64,000 nucleotides of DNA from Teratosphaeria epicoccoides. Taxonomy: Eukaryota > Ascomycota > Dothideomycetes > Mycosphaerellales > Teratosphaeriaceae. Positions 34,020-45,469 of this stretch are shown here, in pieces. The notes beneath the pieces are model-generated. The model ran no database searches and was not told the DNA's origin. It saw nothing but the letters and a program-made list of their open reading frames with translations. Location: contig JADDMT010000045.1 of the NCBI GenBank assembly GCA_021401465.1, forward strand, positions 62,001 to 126,000. The letters run 5' to 3'. Position 1 is the first letter of the stretch. Each line of letters begins with the position of its first letter. Both the position numbers and the translations under genes were made by a program.

Positions 34020-36842
34020 ATGCAACGAGGCCTCAAGCGCAACAGCTCACGCGAGGTGATGGCAATGTCTGCGGCGCCACCTCGTCAAAATAGCTCTCAG
34101 CCAGAATCAAGGAGAACATCAGCCAGCGCGAGGCAGAAAGCACGGCCGACAAGTGCTGCGGCAGATCAAGAGAACAGGCCGGACAGCAGAGGGGGGACGA
34201 CGAGGACGACGAGGACGACGACGCGTAAAAGCTCCCTGACAACGGAAACAAGGACAGAGCGGAGGAGTTTGGAAGAGAGACTGATCAGAAAGACCGTCGC
34301 GCAGCCGCAGAGGAGTCCGCTACGCACGACGCACAGTGCGAGGGAGCAAGATGCGCGGAAGCCGAGTGTCGACAGCACGTCGAAACAGACGATGGCAGCG
34401 ATGGCAGACACGAAGGACTGGAAGCCGCAGGCCACGTTGCTGAGTCCAACAACGAGCGCTCCGCTGGCGTGTCGGGTGAGCATCCCGCCGTTAGCCAAGC
34501 ATGCGCCGACGACGTTGCAGCCGCCTGAGTTGAGGGCCATGAGACCGGACGATCAGGAGAGGGCGATACTGCAGGACTTGCTATTCGTGCTCATGGGCAT
34601 CGAAGGAGAGTACATTCAGTACGAGACGACGTATAATCCATTGGAGGAGAAGATCAGGCTTGTTGGGCCGGGCTTTACGATTGCGAAAGAGCTGGACTTG
34701 AGCCTCAGAGATCTGATACAAGGCATGCTCAAGACTGCGACCCAATACGCTGCACTGGAGGTCTTTGTGGATGTCATGGGGAAGGAAGATGCAGGCACAG
34801 TCAACCATGCTCTCTGCTCGGCTGTAAGGAAATTGTTGAAAGACTATCTGGGTCTGATTGCACAACTCGAGACGCAGGCGTTGAACAACGAGTCATTCAC
34901 TCTGCATCAAATGAACCTGCACCTGAAACCCACAAGCCACATGATGAAGCAACTTTATGATCTGGCACAAGAAATGCTCAAAGAGAACAGCATGCTCGGC
35001 GATCTTGAAGAAGACGCGGAGGCTGGAGACGACTTCGAGAACATCCTTGAATCATTGCGCGAAGGACGCGATGCGACGATGCCTCGTCAGCGACGGTGCA
35101 AAGGTGGCAGTGTCCTGCGCCTCATGACCAAAAGGCTTCAGAGTTCTGCTGGTGATCCGGTGGCAACTGAATTACTCACGAAGTTGCTTCGAGAAGCGTC
35201 AAGGCCGTACATGCGCATGCTGAACGAATGGCTGCATCATGGCAATGTGCGCGACCCGCATCATGAGTTCTTAATCAAAGAACAAAAATCAATTCGGCGG
35301 GAGGGCTTGGCTCAGGACTTCACGGATGAGTACTGGGAAAAGCGATATACGATTCGACCAGAACTCGTTCCGCCACAGCTCGAAGCTGTTAAGGATCGCG
35401 TGCTGCTGGCGGGCAAGTATCTCAACGTCGTCCGGGAGTGCGGTGGCATCACCGACTTGAGCCGGGATGGGCTTGCAAACAGCCAACAAGTGCCGCATAC
35501 GTTCGACGATCCGCGGTTCCTCACCAACGTGAGCGAGGCATACTCCTTCGCCAATCGCAGCCTCATGCATCTACTTCTCACCACTCATGCTCTCCCGCAG
35601 CGGCTAAGATCGCTGAAGCACTACTTCTTCCTCGATCGGTCTGACTTCTTCACCTACTTCTTGGAGCTGTCACATTCTGAATTGGCCAAAAAGGCGAAGA
35701 ATGTCAATTCTTCAAAGCTACAATCTTTGCTGGAGATTGTCTTGCGACAGCCCGGCTCTGTGGCTGCGGAGGATCCGTTCAAGGAGGACGTCCGTGTGAC
35801 TATGAGCGATACCGGTCTTACTGGCTGGCTTATGCGGGTCGTCAATGTGCAGGGTATGGACGCTGACGCCTCAAGTCTGAGTCTCCTGGGGACCAATGCG
35901 CAGGCCAGCACTGGCGGCAAGGAAGAGAAGGAAATCATGGGATACGAGGCGCTTACTCTTGACTACAGTGTTCCATTCCCACTGTCGTTGATTATCAGTA
36001 GAAACACTTTGACACGGTATCAGCTGCTGTTCCGCTACATCCTGTCACTACGACATCTGGAGATTCTCCTGACCCAATCATGGACCGAACATAACAAGTC
36101 TGATGTCTGGGCCAGGAAACCGCGACGACTGACCAGTGGGACAGTGGCCAAGAAGCCGGACAGCAAGGAAGCTGAAATCGAGCGTAAGATTGAGAACTGG
36201 AAACGCCGGGCTTGGTGTTTGAGAGCAAGAATGCTGTGCTTCGTCCAACAATTGCTCTACTATTGCACAAACGAGGTTATTGAGCCGAATTGGAGATCAT
36301 TCATGACGCGCCTCAGCAGTGCTGAAGACATATCCGACCCATCGAGTGCTTCGACAAGCGCAGCGCCAGCGCCAGCGGAAGGTGCTGCAGGTTCGTCGAC
36401 CAGTGCAAAAGCAGCTGCAGGCGAATGCTCGCAAGTCAAGAGAACAGTTGACGAACTGATGCAGGATCATGTTGACTTCCTCGCAACCTGCCTGAAAGAG
36501 TGCATGCTCACCAATGCTAAACTCCTCCGCATCAACTCGAAAGTTATGTCGACCTGCACACTGTTCGCCAATTACACCAATTCTTTGACAAGGAACCTTG
36601 CGACCCTGCAGCCTTCCGCGACGAATCCTGCTTCTGGAGTCGACACGGCGAAGCTGGAGAAGCTCTTCAGTATCCTGCAGCAGTACGAGGATCATTTTGC
36701 CCGGCATTTGAAGATCTTGTTGGATGCACTGAATTATTTGGCGGCGACCGAGACCGTGGTGTTCCTAGGGTTGTGTGCAAGGTTGAGTATGGCTAACGAA
36801 GGTGGGCCCAATGGAGGGGCTGGGCCGAGTGCTTATGGATAA
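34020..36842 (+). CDS. SPC97: Gamma-tubulin complex component 2 (GCP2/Spc97)
   Basis: A single exon of 940 codons. The first 130 residues are disordered and rich in Arg, Ser and Thr, with an in-frame triplet repeat (GGTTRTTRTTTR near residues 58-70). The GRIP1 region starts near residue 180 (QERAILQDLLFVLMGIEGEY) and includes TELLTKLLREASRPYMRMLN then EWLHHG. The block YWEKRYTIRPELVP is diagnostic of GCP2. GRIP2 follows from about residue 535 (LRSLKHYFFLDRSDFFTYFL) to the C-terminus. The protein anchors gamma-tubulin at the spindle pole body for microtubule nucleation. It has an inserted disordered segment near residue 780. The gene is complete. Confidence 0.95.
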   Translation: MQRGLKRNSSREVMAMSAAPPRQNSSQPESRRTSASARQKARPTSAAADQENRPDSRGGTTRTTRTTTRKSSLTTETRTERRSLEERLIRKTVAQPQRSPLRTTHSAREQDARKPSVDSTSKQTMAAMADTKDWKPQATLLSPTTSAPLACRVSIPPLAKHAPTTLQPPELRAMRPDDQERAILQDLLFVLMGIEGEYIQYETTYNPLEEKIRLVGPGFTIAKELDLSLRDLIQGMLKTATQYAALEVFVDVMGKEDAGTVNHALCSAVRKLLKDYLGLIAQLETQALNNESFTLHQMNLHLKPTSHMMKQLYDLAQEMLKENSMLGDLEEDAEAGDDFENILESLREGRDATMPRQRRCKGGSVLRLMTKRLQSSAGDPVATELLTKLLREASRPYMRMLNEWLHHGNVRDPHHEFLIKEQKSIRREGLAQDFTDEYWEKRYTIRPELVPPQLEAVKDRVLLAGKYLNVVRECGGITDLSRDGLANSQQVPHTFDDPRFLTNVSEAYSFANRSLMHLLLTTHALPQRLRSLKHYFFLDRSDFFTYFLELSHSELAKKAKNVNSSKLQSLLEIVLRQPGSVAAEDPFKEDVRVTMSDTGLTGWLMRVVNVQGMDADASSLSLLGTNAQASTGGKEEKEIMGYEALTLDYSVPFPLSLIISRNTLTRYQLLFRYILSLRHLEILLTQSWTEHNKSDVWARKPRRLTSGTVAKKPDSKEAEIERKIENWKRRAWCLRARMLCFVQQLLYYCTNEVIEPNWRSFMTRLSSAEDISDPSSASTSAAPAPAEGAAGSSTSAKAAAGECSQVKRTVDELMQDHVDFLATCLKECMLTNAKLLRINSKVMSTCTLFANYTNSLTRNLATLQPSATNPASGVDTAKLEKLFSILQQYEDHFARHLKILLDALNYLAATETVVFLGLCARLSMANEGGPNGGAGPSAYG

Positions 36843-37836
36843 TGCATCTGGTGGACAGGGTCAAGCGGCGAGTCTTGGTGACCATGTGGTCTGGACCGTT
36901 TCTCAGTACTTTAAGCTGACTAGAGTCGAAGTTGTGATGACCAACGATTTTGCTGGTTGAGCCTTCCTGGGCCAGGAGAGGGGCTGCGGACAAAGGCAAA
37001 GCTGATGGAAGCTTCGATTCAGTCAACACACAGCAGGCTCTCAAGTTGCCCCGTTCATGCATCAAATTATGCTTCGTACCTGTCGCGAACTCCGTAGCGA
37101 AGCTGGTGACTGGCTACATCCCAGTAATCAAGCCTTCTTGGACTGGCCGCAAGCACGACAGCTGGCTTGAGCGCGCTGTTGATCTGGGAAATTTCCGGAT
37201 CATTGACGAGGTGCCTCGATTGCGTATCAGTCTGCTGCCGGCGCCTTCGACAAGGAGCGAAGACATGTCGCATCATTACTTCCTTGCCAGACCAGTCCTC
37301 TGCAGCGCGGAATTGAAGACACTTGAGCAGGCGGAAATCGCTGAGGGTCTACGTGCTACAGCAATGCGCTGCTGCCGTGTTGGTACACATGTTTTGAACG
37401 ACAAGAGCTTCGCCCACGCTCGAGCGTGCTCGGAACTATACGGAAAGACCCACTTCGTGAGGCAGCTAGCACTTCCCACCCATGATCCTACCTTATCCAG
37501 CGCCCTGTGGTACACCGCCTTCTTCTTCCTGTCCATCACCTTATTAAGCTCCATCCTCAAGCTCAACCCTCCCCCAAACGTCACATGTCTGCCTTCTTCA
37601 ACGTCGTTCCCTCAACCACATCCCCACAACGACATTGACATCACGGTGCAAAGCCTGCGCTGGAGCCAGGAAAAGCCTTGCAAGTCCTCAGACTCAAGAT
37701 GGGATCTGCATAAATATCACGAGTGGTGTGCTCGAACTCGATCTCTGCTCTCAGCGCACTTGCACTCGACACTACAAGCGGTGTAGATGTCGACCGTCGC
37801 GTTTCACAGGTGAGCCCGCCAGCCAGGTCGAGGAAG
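36843..37836. other. Intergenic, no gene supported
   Basis: A 278-codon plus frame (36950-37786) crosses this interval, but it has no domain, signal peptide or family resemblance, and its composition does not look like protein. I treat it as a chance frame. The left end is the 3' flank of SPC97. Confidence 0.35.
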
Positions 37837-38065
37837 TCAGCTAATGTCGTTGATAGCCTTGTCGGCAGGCATGGAGCGCTGAGGCAGCTCCTGGGCCGGC
37901 TTCAAGTGTCTTCATTTGCGAATGGGCTGTTCAGGGGTGCCAAGATTGACCTCGACATCTCGAGGGTCTCCCCAATTGCGCTTGAATGGCTTGAGCAGCT
38001 CGTGGACTGCGTCAAGGTCGTCCTTGGACCTTCAGGTTGTCAGGGGCGTGGAAGTTGAAAGGCAT
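37837..38065 (-). pseudogene. Possible small degenerate gene
   Basis: From an ATG at 38065 the minus strand reads MPFNFHAPDNLK. After a one-base shift near 38030 it continues SKDDLDAVHELLKPFKRNWG, DPRDVEVNLGTPEQPIRK, a TGA at 37912-37914, and HLKPAQELPQRSMPADKAIN to a stop at 37837. The text is protein-like and in order but carries one shift and one stop. No family is recognised. It may be a relic, or the shift may be a sequencing error. Confidence 0.2.
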
Positions 38066-38426
38066 CTTGTGGTCTCGTGGCTGATGGGTTTGGTGGCGGA
38101 TGTAGCATTGCTTGATGTCGTTTCGATAGAGATGATCGTTCGAGAAAGGGCGGTGGTAATGGAAAGCATAAGAAGCGACGTGGAAAATTATTCCATGGAG
38201 AGCGGCGGCAAGATATGTGGGCACGTGTGCTTGAAGGGAAAGCGAATCTTCGCTCAATGGATTTGTGTACTCGGCCCTGCTGTCTGCTAGGTCTGATGAG
38301 TTCAAAGATTGCGCATAGTCGGTACTCGTGTGTTTTCGTGATGACACGAGATACTGCTTCTTCATCTGAGCATGCATGTGGAACCAGGCGTGTCTGCGTT
38401 CTGTCCCTGTAGCTCATTACTCATGC
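38066..38426. other. Intergenic, no gene supported
   Basis: A 121-codon and a 125-codon minus frame overlap here without domains. The right end is the 3' flank of the carboxypeptidase gene. Confidence 0.35.
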
Positions 38427-40373
38427 CTAAGCCCTGTGGCCATGCCTCCTCACCAATCTTCTCTTGCGCATCTTTGGCGGGGGCTTGGACGGTGTCTTGC
38501 TCCCCAGTCTTCCATTCCTCTTAAGCTTCTTGCCCGTTTTCGCGTTCGGAGCATGCGTCGTGGTGTTGTAAGTCGCATCGGGCGGCAAGACGTTGTACTG
38601 CACCGTATCATCGCCCTCTCTGAAGGTACTCTTCCCTGTGCCAACAGTCTTGTATGAGCTGCCTAGACCGACATCCTCCTTCCCGCTCCTGATGTCCTTG
38701 CCAGCGATCGCGCGCTCAAACATCTCGAGTGCAAGCAGCGGCTGATAGAAAGGTACTTCGTGGCCGCTGTAGTAGACTCGCACAAAAGCAAAGTTGGCAG
38801 ACTGCTTGACTTGACCGTTCACGACGCCGTCACTGGTGACGATGTCGGCGTAACCTGCGCTGTCGAAGCCAGCTGCACCAATCTCCTGCGCCACCGCCTC
38901 ACCTCCCAGCCAGTTGCAGATGTAGTCTGCATCACCATAATACTGGACCACATACACACCCTGCTCGACCAGCTTCTTCACGTCTGCAATCGTGCCTGCT
39001 TCTCTGCCGTCATCGCCGGTGTTTGTGAACGCGTATAGGACTGGGTCAGAGAACGTGCTGAACTTTACATACGCGCCAAGCGCCTGCTGCACTTTTGCAG
39101 TGTTCAGATAGTCGGCAAAGAACAGGTATGGAAATGGGTTCGGGTACATTTGGCGGAAGTCGTATTCGTCGCGACCCGCATAGTTAGACAAAGCTGACTC
39201 CACTTCCTTCTGGCAGAAACTGTCTGCGGCGCTGCAAATATCGTTGGTGCCACGAGTATAGCAGTCGCTTATCATGTCATGACAATTGCCAGGGCCGTAC
39301 ATGGAGTTGTACATCAGAGCCTTGACGCTGTCGTTGAAGGCATCAATGTCGTAGGTGTTCCCGGGTGAAACAGAGAAGTTGTAATAAGAGCCGAATCTAA
39401 AGGAGATCATCAGGAGGGTCTGTCAGGTCCTAGGCCAAGGACTTGGGCTATGCTTACTGAATCAACGGATCATACCAGCCATTGCCGATAAGTAGCGTCT
39501 TCAGCTTGATCTCGTGCGCGCCCGGCAGCTTGCCATTTTTGATCAGCACGTTCTGCTCTTCGAGATAAGTGCCGAACACGGGGCCCCAGTGACCGCCTGT
39601 GCTTGAATCAGTGTGCGTAGCGGACCCTCTTGGTGACTTTGAGCCTACCGTAGCTCTCACTCGCAAAGTTGAATCCGTCCCTCGAGTACTGCGGGAAGGC
39701 ACCCAAGAAACCTTGCAAAGTAAGCCACATGGTCGGCGCCGCGGCCAGTGTGGAATTTGCAGTATCCTTGAGGTCCGGGGAAGGATAAGTCCCGCAGGTG
39801 CCCAAGGCCTGCGCATAGTCTGGACATAGGGTATTCGGGAGCTGCACAATATTGTTCGATGCCGAGACAAAGCCAGGAACTGGTACGCTGTACGAGAAGC
39901 CAGTCTGAGTTGGCTGGTCAATCACCAGCAAGTTCGAGGCACCGCTTCAGCACCGTCAGCCATCGAACTGCTGACAAGTTTCGTGTCCTCACTCACTTCC
40001 AGGAATGTGGGTTGCCGTAAAGAGCACCATTATGATCCACGCCACAAGGCCCAAGCTCTGCGAACAGCCCATACATCGAACTAGTGCCTGGTCCTCCCGA
40101 GATCCATACTGTCAACGGTGCCGTCGAAGGGTCTTGTTTCCTCGCCTCGAAGAACCAGAAGAAGATATGTTGCTCGGGCGCGATGTCCACATAGCCACTG
40201 TACGACTTGATACCAGGGGTGAGCTCACAGATGCCGTCGGGAACTTGCTTGTAGCGGACTGGCAGATCCAGGAAGCCTTTCGCTGTCGTGAGATCGTCTG
40301 GCGGAGGGACAAATTGAGAGAAAGCTGTTGCCAGTATTGACGAAGCTGCAAGTACGTATTCGAGCAGTCTCAT
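38427..40373 (-). CDS. Secreted serine carboxypeptidase (peptidase family S10)
   Basis: Four exons on the minus strand (40373-39997, 39944-39649, 39596-39458, 39396-38427) give 593 residues. A signal peptide (MRLLEYVLAASSILATAFSQ) precedes the S10 domain with WISGGPGTSSMYGLF (oxyanion region) and NPHSWNGASNLLVIDQP, restored by splicing. The catalytic Ser is in ASESYGGHWGP (about 223), Asp in YYGDADYICNWLGG (about 425) and His in YYSGHEVPFYQP (about 482). It should remove C-terminal residues from peptides in an acid extracellular or vacuolar space. The last 45 residues form an unusual Lys/Arg-rich tail (KTGKKLKRNGRLGSKTPSK and KMRKRRLVRRHGHRA), not typical of the family. Confidence 0.92.
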
Positions 40374-43045
40374 CTTGGCAGCAGTTCCAGGACTGGAACG
40401 TTCTTGATTATTGATTGAGAAGAATCGACCGCCGTACCTACCTCGTCGCCGGACCACACGGCAGCAAGTCTTGCTTTCTGAAAATTTGGAGCACCGGCAC
40501 TGTTATTAATGCCATATTGGCCAAGAGGCGGTGTTTAATAAGGGAGGAACGAAGACAACGATACCTCGTTTGGTCATCCAAGCGAGATTGCAGATCTGAT
40601 CTCTAATTTCATTGAGACTTCTAAACCTGGCTGGATGATACATTTAGTGAAGATTACGGAGCGCAATATATGTTTCTTCAGACGTCTGATACCGATGTTG
40701 TCCCAGGTCTACGTATCTGCATTGCTTTCGTAATTGTGGCTACGTTCCCGTGGCTCATGCCTTGCACTTGGCCGGAAGGACAAGGCAATTAATACGGACG
40801 ACCCGCAGAGCGCGAGGCGAACGTCTTCACTCGGGCGCGTACCGGTCAAAAGGCGCAATGGCAATACGAAATGCATATGGTGGGCGGGACTCTCGGGTGT
40901 CATGGTAATATAATTCGATTCAATGGCAGTAAATGACTAGATCGGCGCTAGTCCTGGCGCGGCCACATCTTCACCTCACGCCAGCACCGCCAGTCTTGGA
41001 GGCGCTCCCGTCGTCCATCAGGATCATTTGTGCGGTCACCGCTGCCTTCTCATCAGCGTCACCACACCGCTCACTACTGTCTGACGTCTTCGTGCTCTTA
41101 GCTGCGAAAACCTCTCATGCATGTTCGTGTCCTCTGAGCAAAAACGGTGCTCCTGATGGTCTGCTCGACGTCTGGCTTGTGGCTTGGTAAAGAGCATCAG
41201 TATTGGAATTCTTGTCCTTCTTCCCGAGGAAGCTAGCACGGACAGGAGAGGCACGCTCCCACGGCCGCTGGCCATTTGGGAAGAAGCATGAAGACCTCCC
41301 GAATCCGCGATCGCCCCCGGCAGTCAACAATGAACCCATCTGTTCGACAACGGATCTGAGCTGAAGGCGGTCGGTGTCTGATGGTGACTCGAGTGGGTGG
41401 GGGGCCCTACTGTCTGTGGCGCACATTGCCAACAGGTCACTGTTTCGAAGCTCCCACTGACGGCATGACTGCTATTCAGCGACAGAGGGTCAGGTTGACA
41501 CGCTTGGAATTTCTTGTGTTGACACTATGTGATAGCAGGATCGGGTCGTCCTGCATTCCAACCACCGAGGTACTCGGCACGGTAGATGAACAATCGCTGA
41601 GGATGTGTGCACGAACCCAACACCTTGGCAAATCTTCCGACTGCCAATCCATCCCAGTCTACATCGCTGACACCGCCTCTCACTCAAAAACTCCATCACC
41701 TAGCCCGCATGATCAGCCTGCCCTTCTCAATCGTCTGCCTTGCATGTAACTAAAGTGCTGTTATTGGTCTTGTTGAGTGTCCCACCGATGTCGAGACGTG
41801 CGTGCGCGGGCGGTCCATACAGTTGTCCCTTCAGACCGTGTACCACATCCAATCAATCTGCCTTTACTTTGCCATGATGTTCAGCTGATAGACCAATTTT
41901 CAACACGTTTTGCGTCGAATCTGTTCGTTGTCAAAAGTGGTTTTACATGCGAGATCGCGACTTGGAACGATTGATTGGCGAACATGAAATTGAAGAAGAT
42001 GCGACACAGGCAAGTGGCCATTGACAGCATGCGTCAACTATGACTTGTCACTCACATCAACATGTCTATGCAGCCGCACAGGGCGACGAGGGACTTCTCT
42101 CCTTTTAGCCTCGCCCACGTAAGCCCGGCTCCACGTCGAGTCTGTGTCGCTTGGACAGCTCCGGGGATCCAGAGAAGGGGTGACTGCATTCTATGGCTTG
42201 TCGAGTGTCGAAAAGGCTGTCTCTCAGGACGTGCGGCCGAGGAAGGCGCTCAAATCTGCACGCGCTTGTCCGCGTTCTCCCTCGCGCGACAATGTCGCCA
42301 CCCCTCCCAGTACTGTGATGAACTGGCGCAGCAAGCGAAACGGCCGCTTGCCTGGTGTCGCTCTTGCTTCGTGCAGCTGACCTGCTGGCACACTCCAGTC
42401 TGTAGAAATAGATTACGTCCAGCCGGCCGCCGCATGATTCAGAAGCGTCAGGACACCGTCCAAATGAAGGAGTCATGTATCAGTGGCAGTGGACCGCGCG
42501 GCAGAAGATCACAGGCTACCACAGAAGCGTAGACAGAGGAGCTGGTAGCGCACAATTCCATCGAAAGCTTGACCAAGGAAGCAGTCTTTTGCACTGTACG
42601 ATGCACACTATTCATAATACGTGTCCGTGTGTGCGTGGACCTCAAACGCGAGCTTTGCACGCTCGCGGTGGTCAAGAAATGGCCGGCATCAGGGAAGTCG
42701 AGCGGTCTGATATGCCTAGAAGTATGATCGCAACGACGGTGTTCGATGTGAAGATCAATAATGCCGCCGGAGGTACCGGTCCAGAATGTCAGGAGAGAGT
42801 GGAGGTGACGTGTGTCAGTGTTGCTGACCATCCCGCCAGCCAATCGCAAATCTTTCTTGAGGCGGAGCAAGCCGGATTAGCCAAAGTCGCTGCAGCGAGA
42901 AGTTCCGTCCGTGTGTCTGCTGCATGTGCCATTGAAGTACAGCGCGCAGCTGCACATCACGTCTCATACCGCGTCCACGCCTGCGACCACCACCAGCACC
43001 TCCCTTTATTGCCTCTCCACTCCCTCCACTACAATACGACACACG
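40374..43045. other. Long intergenic region between carboxypeptidase and COX5
   Basis: These 2.7 kb separate two divergent start codons. Open frames on both strands near 41381-41749, 42062-42532 and 42475-43170 lack domains and overlap each other, so no gene is supported. The last 100 bases before COX5 are pyrimidine-rich on the plus strand and should be its core promoter. Confidence 0.4.
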
Positions 43046-43919
43046 ATGCAGCGCGTCGGCTCCTCGCTGGCGCGGGCCAGTCGGTCGGCAGCTCCCTCGG
43101 TGAGGAGAATTGTGCAGATGCAGGTGCGGCAGGAGCACGCGATCAGCAACCCGACCCTGGCGAACATTGAGAAGCGATGGGAGGCTATGCCGCCGCAGGA
43201 GCAGGCGGATTTGTGGATGGCGCTACGGGATCGTATGAAGGTGGATTGGCATCAGATGACGATGCAGGAGAAGAAGGCTGGTGAGTACTGTTTGAACCCA
43301 TCTTCGGGACGATGTGGAGGAAGGTGCATGGGACTGGAGGAAGGCGCGAATGGTGGAGCTTGGGAAGCAGGGATGGGATGAGTGGGCAGTGTGAAGAGAT
43401 GGCGGGTTGCGGGGAGAGGAGATGTCGGATGCACATTGGAGATAGCGTTACGTCCATGGCATACGGCAGACATATAGCTATCGATTGCATCCTGGAGCCC
43501 ACCGCTAACAATAACACAGCCTACTGGATTGCCTTCGGCCCCCATGGCCCGCGCTCCCTCCCTCCACCCGGTGAGAGCTTCAAGGTTTTCCTCGGCACCA
43601 TGTACGGCCTTATCGCCTCCGGCGTCATCTTCGCCATTCTCAAGTACTTCGCCCGCGCACCTCCCAGGACCATGACCAAGGAATACCAGGAAGCATCGAA
43701 TGAATACCTCAAGGTGAGCTCGCTTGCCTCGGCAGTCAAGCCAAACCAGTACATTGCATTTGGGCATATTTCTGCTCTGGAGAAGGAGGCGGAGGCTGAC
43801 ATACATGACCTCAGGCAAACAACATCGAGCCCATCACCGGTATCTCCAGCGAAGGCTACGTCGGTCCAGGTATGGTACAGAGTGCCCCGGGCCCTAAGGG
43901 CGGCAAGTCGGACGATTAG
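43046..43919 (+). CDS. cox5: Cytochrome c oxidase subunit 5 (COX IV family)
   Basis: Exons 43046-43280, 43520-43713 and 43815-43919 give 177 residues. A mitochondrial presequence (MQRVGSSLARASRSAAPSVR) is followed by the matrix part AISNPTLANIEKRWEAMPPQ, the junction QEKKAAYWIAFGPHGPR restored by splicing, and a single inner-membrane helix, FLGTMYGLIASGVIFAILKY. The C-terminus faces the intermembrane space and ends KGGKSDD. The protein is a nuclear-encoded subunit of respiratory complex IV. The first intron is long for this window (239 nt). Confidence 0.92.
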
Positions 43920-44274
43920 ATACGAGATTCAGCATCGCGCGAATTTCAAAGACTTGCATATGGAGCGTAATTTTCTCGCGTCCTCTGTACAACGGCAAAA
44001 GCGTGCTGCGGTGCACGGGAGACAGGACAGGAGGTGCGGGCGATTTTATGTATCGTACTACTAGAAGATGCGGTAGAGAAGCGGACGTCTTGCCGAATGT
44101 GCAAAACACTCCTGAAAACCCGTCTCTGCCTCTACTTGCCGTCTGATGGAGATCCAGGTCTTGAACGGGAAGTTCTCGTGGTACATGGAGTCGCCAACAT
44201 CAGACGCCCCCGCTCTTGCTAACGTACTGGAGCGAATGGAAACTTCTCGTCCGAGAAAACCAACTCACAAGGAC
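43920..44274. other. 3' flank of COX5
   Basis: The interval separates two convergent coding regions. No gene is seen in it. Confidence 0.4.
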
Positions 44275-45200
44275 CTATGTAGTCCTCAAGGGAATCACGA
44301 GAACTTCACCATCATCTTCCCAACCGTCCCACAGTGCCCGTCTCCTGCGCTCCTCAGGTCTGGCTCCTGGACTTCCGCTCCCGCTATTGCGATCGTGGCT
44401 CTCGTCCATGCTACCATTGATGAATTTCTGCTTCTTGGAGTCTGGAGCGCCGCTTGAGGGCAGGTCAAGGTGGATGACACGCGGGACTTGATCTTGATGT
44501 GACGATCGTTGGTGTAGCTTTCGGAGCTTTCGGAGGAGGAGAGTGGTTCTGGGGATGCTTGCTTGAGATCTTGTTTGTGCTGAGGGAGATGGAGGGTAGG
44601 AAGACAGGAGGGCGCTTCCGACCCCCTTCTCGAGCTCCGCGATGCTGGCCGATCATCGCCGCACGCTCGGCCTTCAATGCCGCGGCCGTGACCGTGACCT
44701 CCCTGGCTCATCTTGCTGCTCTCAGTATTGGTCTGCGCAGAGGATGGCACGAGGGCCTGATCCGTCTCCCTCGTAGCACGCGTCAGACTCTCGTTCTATT
44801 CGGACCCCGTTTGCCGCGTTCCTCGGCCCGATGCATTCGTCTCGTTGCAAGCAGTCATGAGGCTGTGAGCGTGAGACTGCACTGGATGCAAAATGTCAGC
44901 TGATACTCGCAATAGTCGAGATTTCGAGCCAAGAGCTTCTCTGGATGCCGTAGACTTACATTCTCCGTGCTTGCTCACGACCGCTACGTTGAATGCCTGT
45001 ACGGCGTGCTGCAGATTTGCAACGTCGACCTGGTTCGCGAGATTTAAGAGATCGACGACGAGTGATGAATGTTCTTTGGCGACCATGTTGTCGCTTGTGA
45101 TGATTGCTTGGCAGTGAGGTGGGAAGAGCTTCGACTGTCTCTCAAGTCCAGGCGAAGGCGTCAAGTGCGGGATTTTCAGATTGTCAACTCGTTGAAGCAT
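44275..45200 (-). pseudogene. Uncharacterised gene with coding signal in several frames, probably broken
   Basis: The minus strand reads like one protein but in changing frames. An N-terminal part (from ATG 45200) gives KIPHLTPSPGLERQSKLFPP, then VAKEHSSLVVDLLNLANQVD and LQHAVQAFNVAVVSKHGE, ended by a good 60-nt intron (44959-44900). It continues DILHPVQSHAHSL to an in-frame TAG at 44796-44798. Text resumes in another frame as VTAAALKAERAAMI-like near 44680. After an apparent one-base shift comes SIAELEKGVGSALLSSYPPS, TLLLRKLRKLHQ, VPRVIHLDLPSSGAPDSKKQ and WDGWEDDGEVLVIPLRTT, with a stop at 44275. Either extra introns with weak donors or real lesions explain this. No family is recognised; a helical, possibly kinetochore- or transcription-related protein is only a guess. 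Confidence 0.4.
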
Positions 45201-45469
45201 TGCCAATGCAGTCCGCAGGATGTGGATGCAGCCCACAGGTGAGTGAGAGAAGGTCGCAGTCAGACATGCGCACGGTCCTGCTGTGATGCTGTCCGAGATT
45301 AGGCAGGTAGGCATGCGCACTTTCACATGTCAGCGAGGCGTCGCTAGATGGCTCTGAGCCACGCTCAAACAGCCTCGCCATGTATCTTTCACGCGCCCTC
45401 GCCTGGTCATACCGTACCATCTAGTGTATACATCTTCGTAAATCGTCAAAGGACCCCGACGGGCCTCCG
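45201..45469. other. Short intergenic segment
   Basis: It could contain an upstream exon of the broken gene at 44275-45200: a frame from ATG 45267 (MSDCDLLSLT) can be joined to it by a 49-nt GT-AG intron with a weak donor. The rest is 3' flank of FES1. Confidence 0.25.

Noticed and set aside
36950..37786. 278-codon plus-strand frame after SPC97
   Set aside because: No domain, signal or plausible composition, and no splice support.
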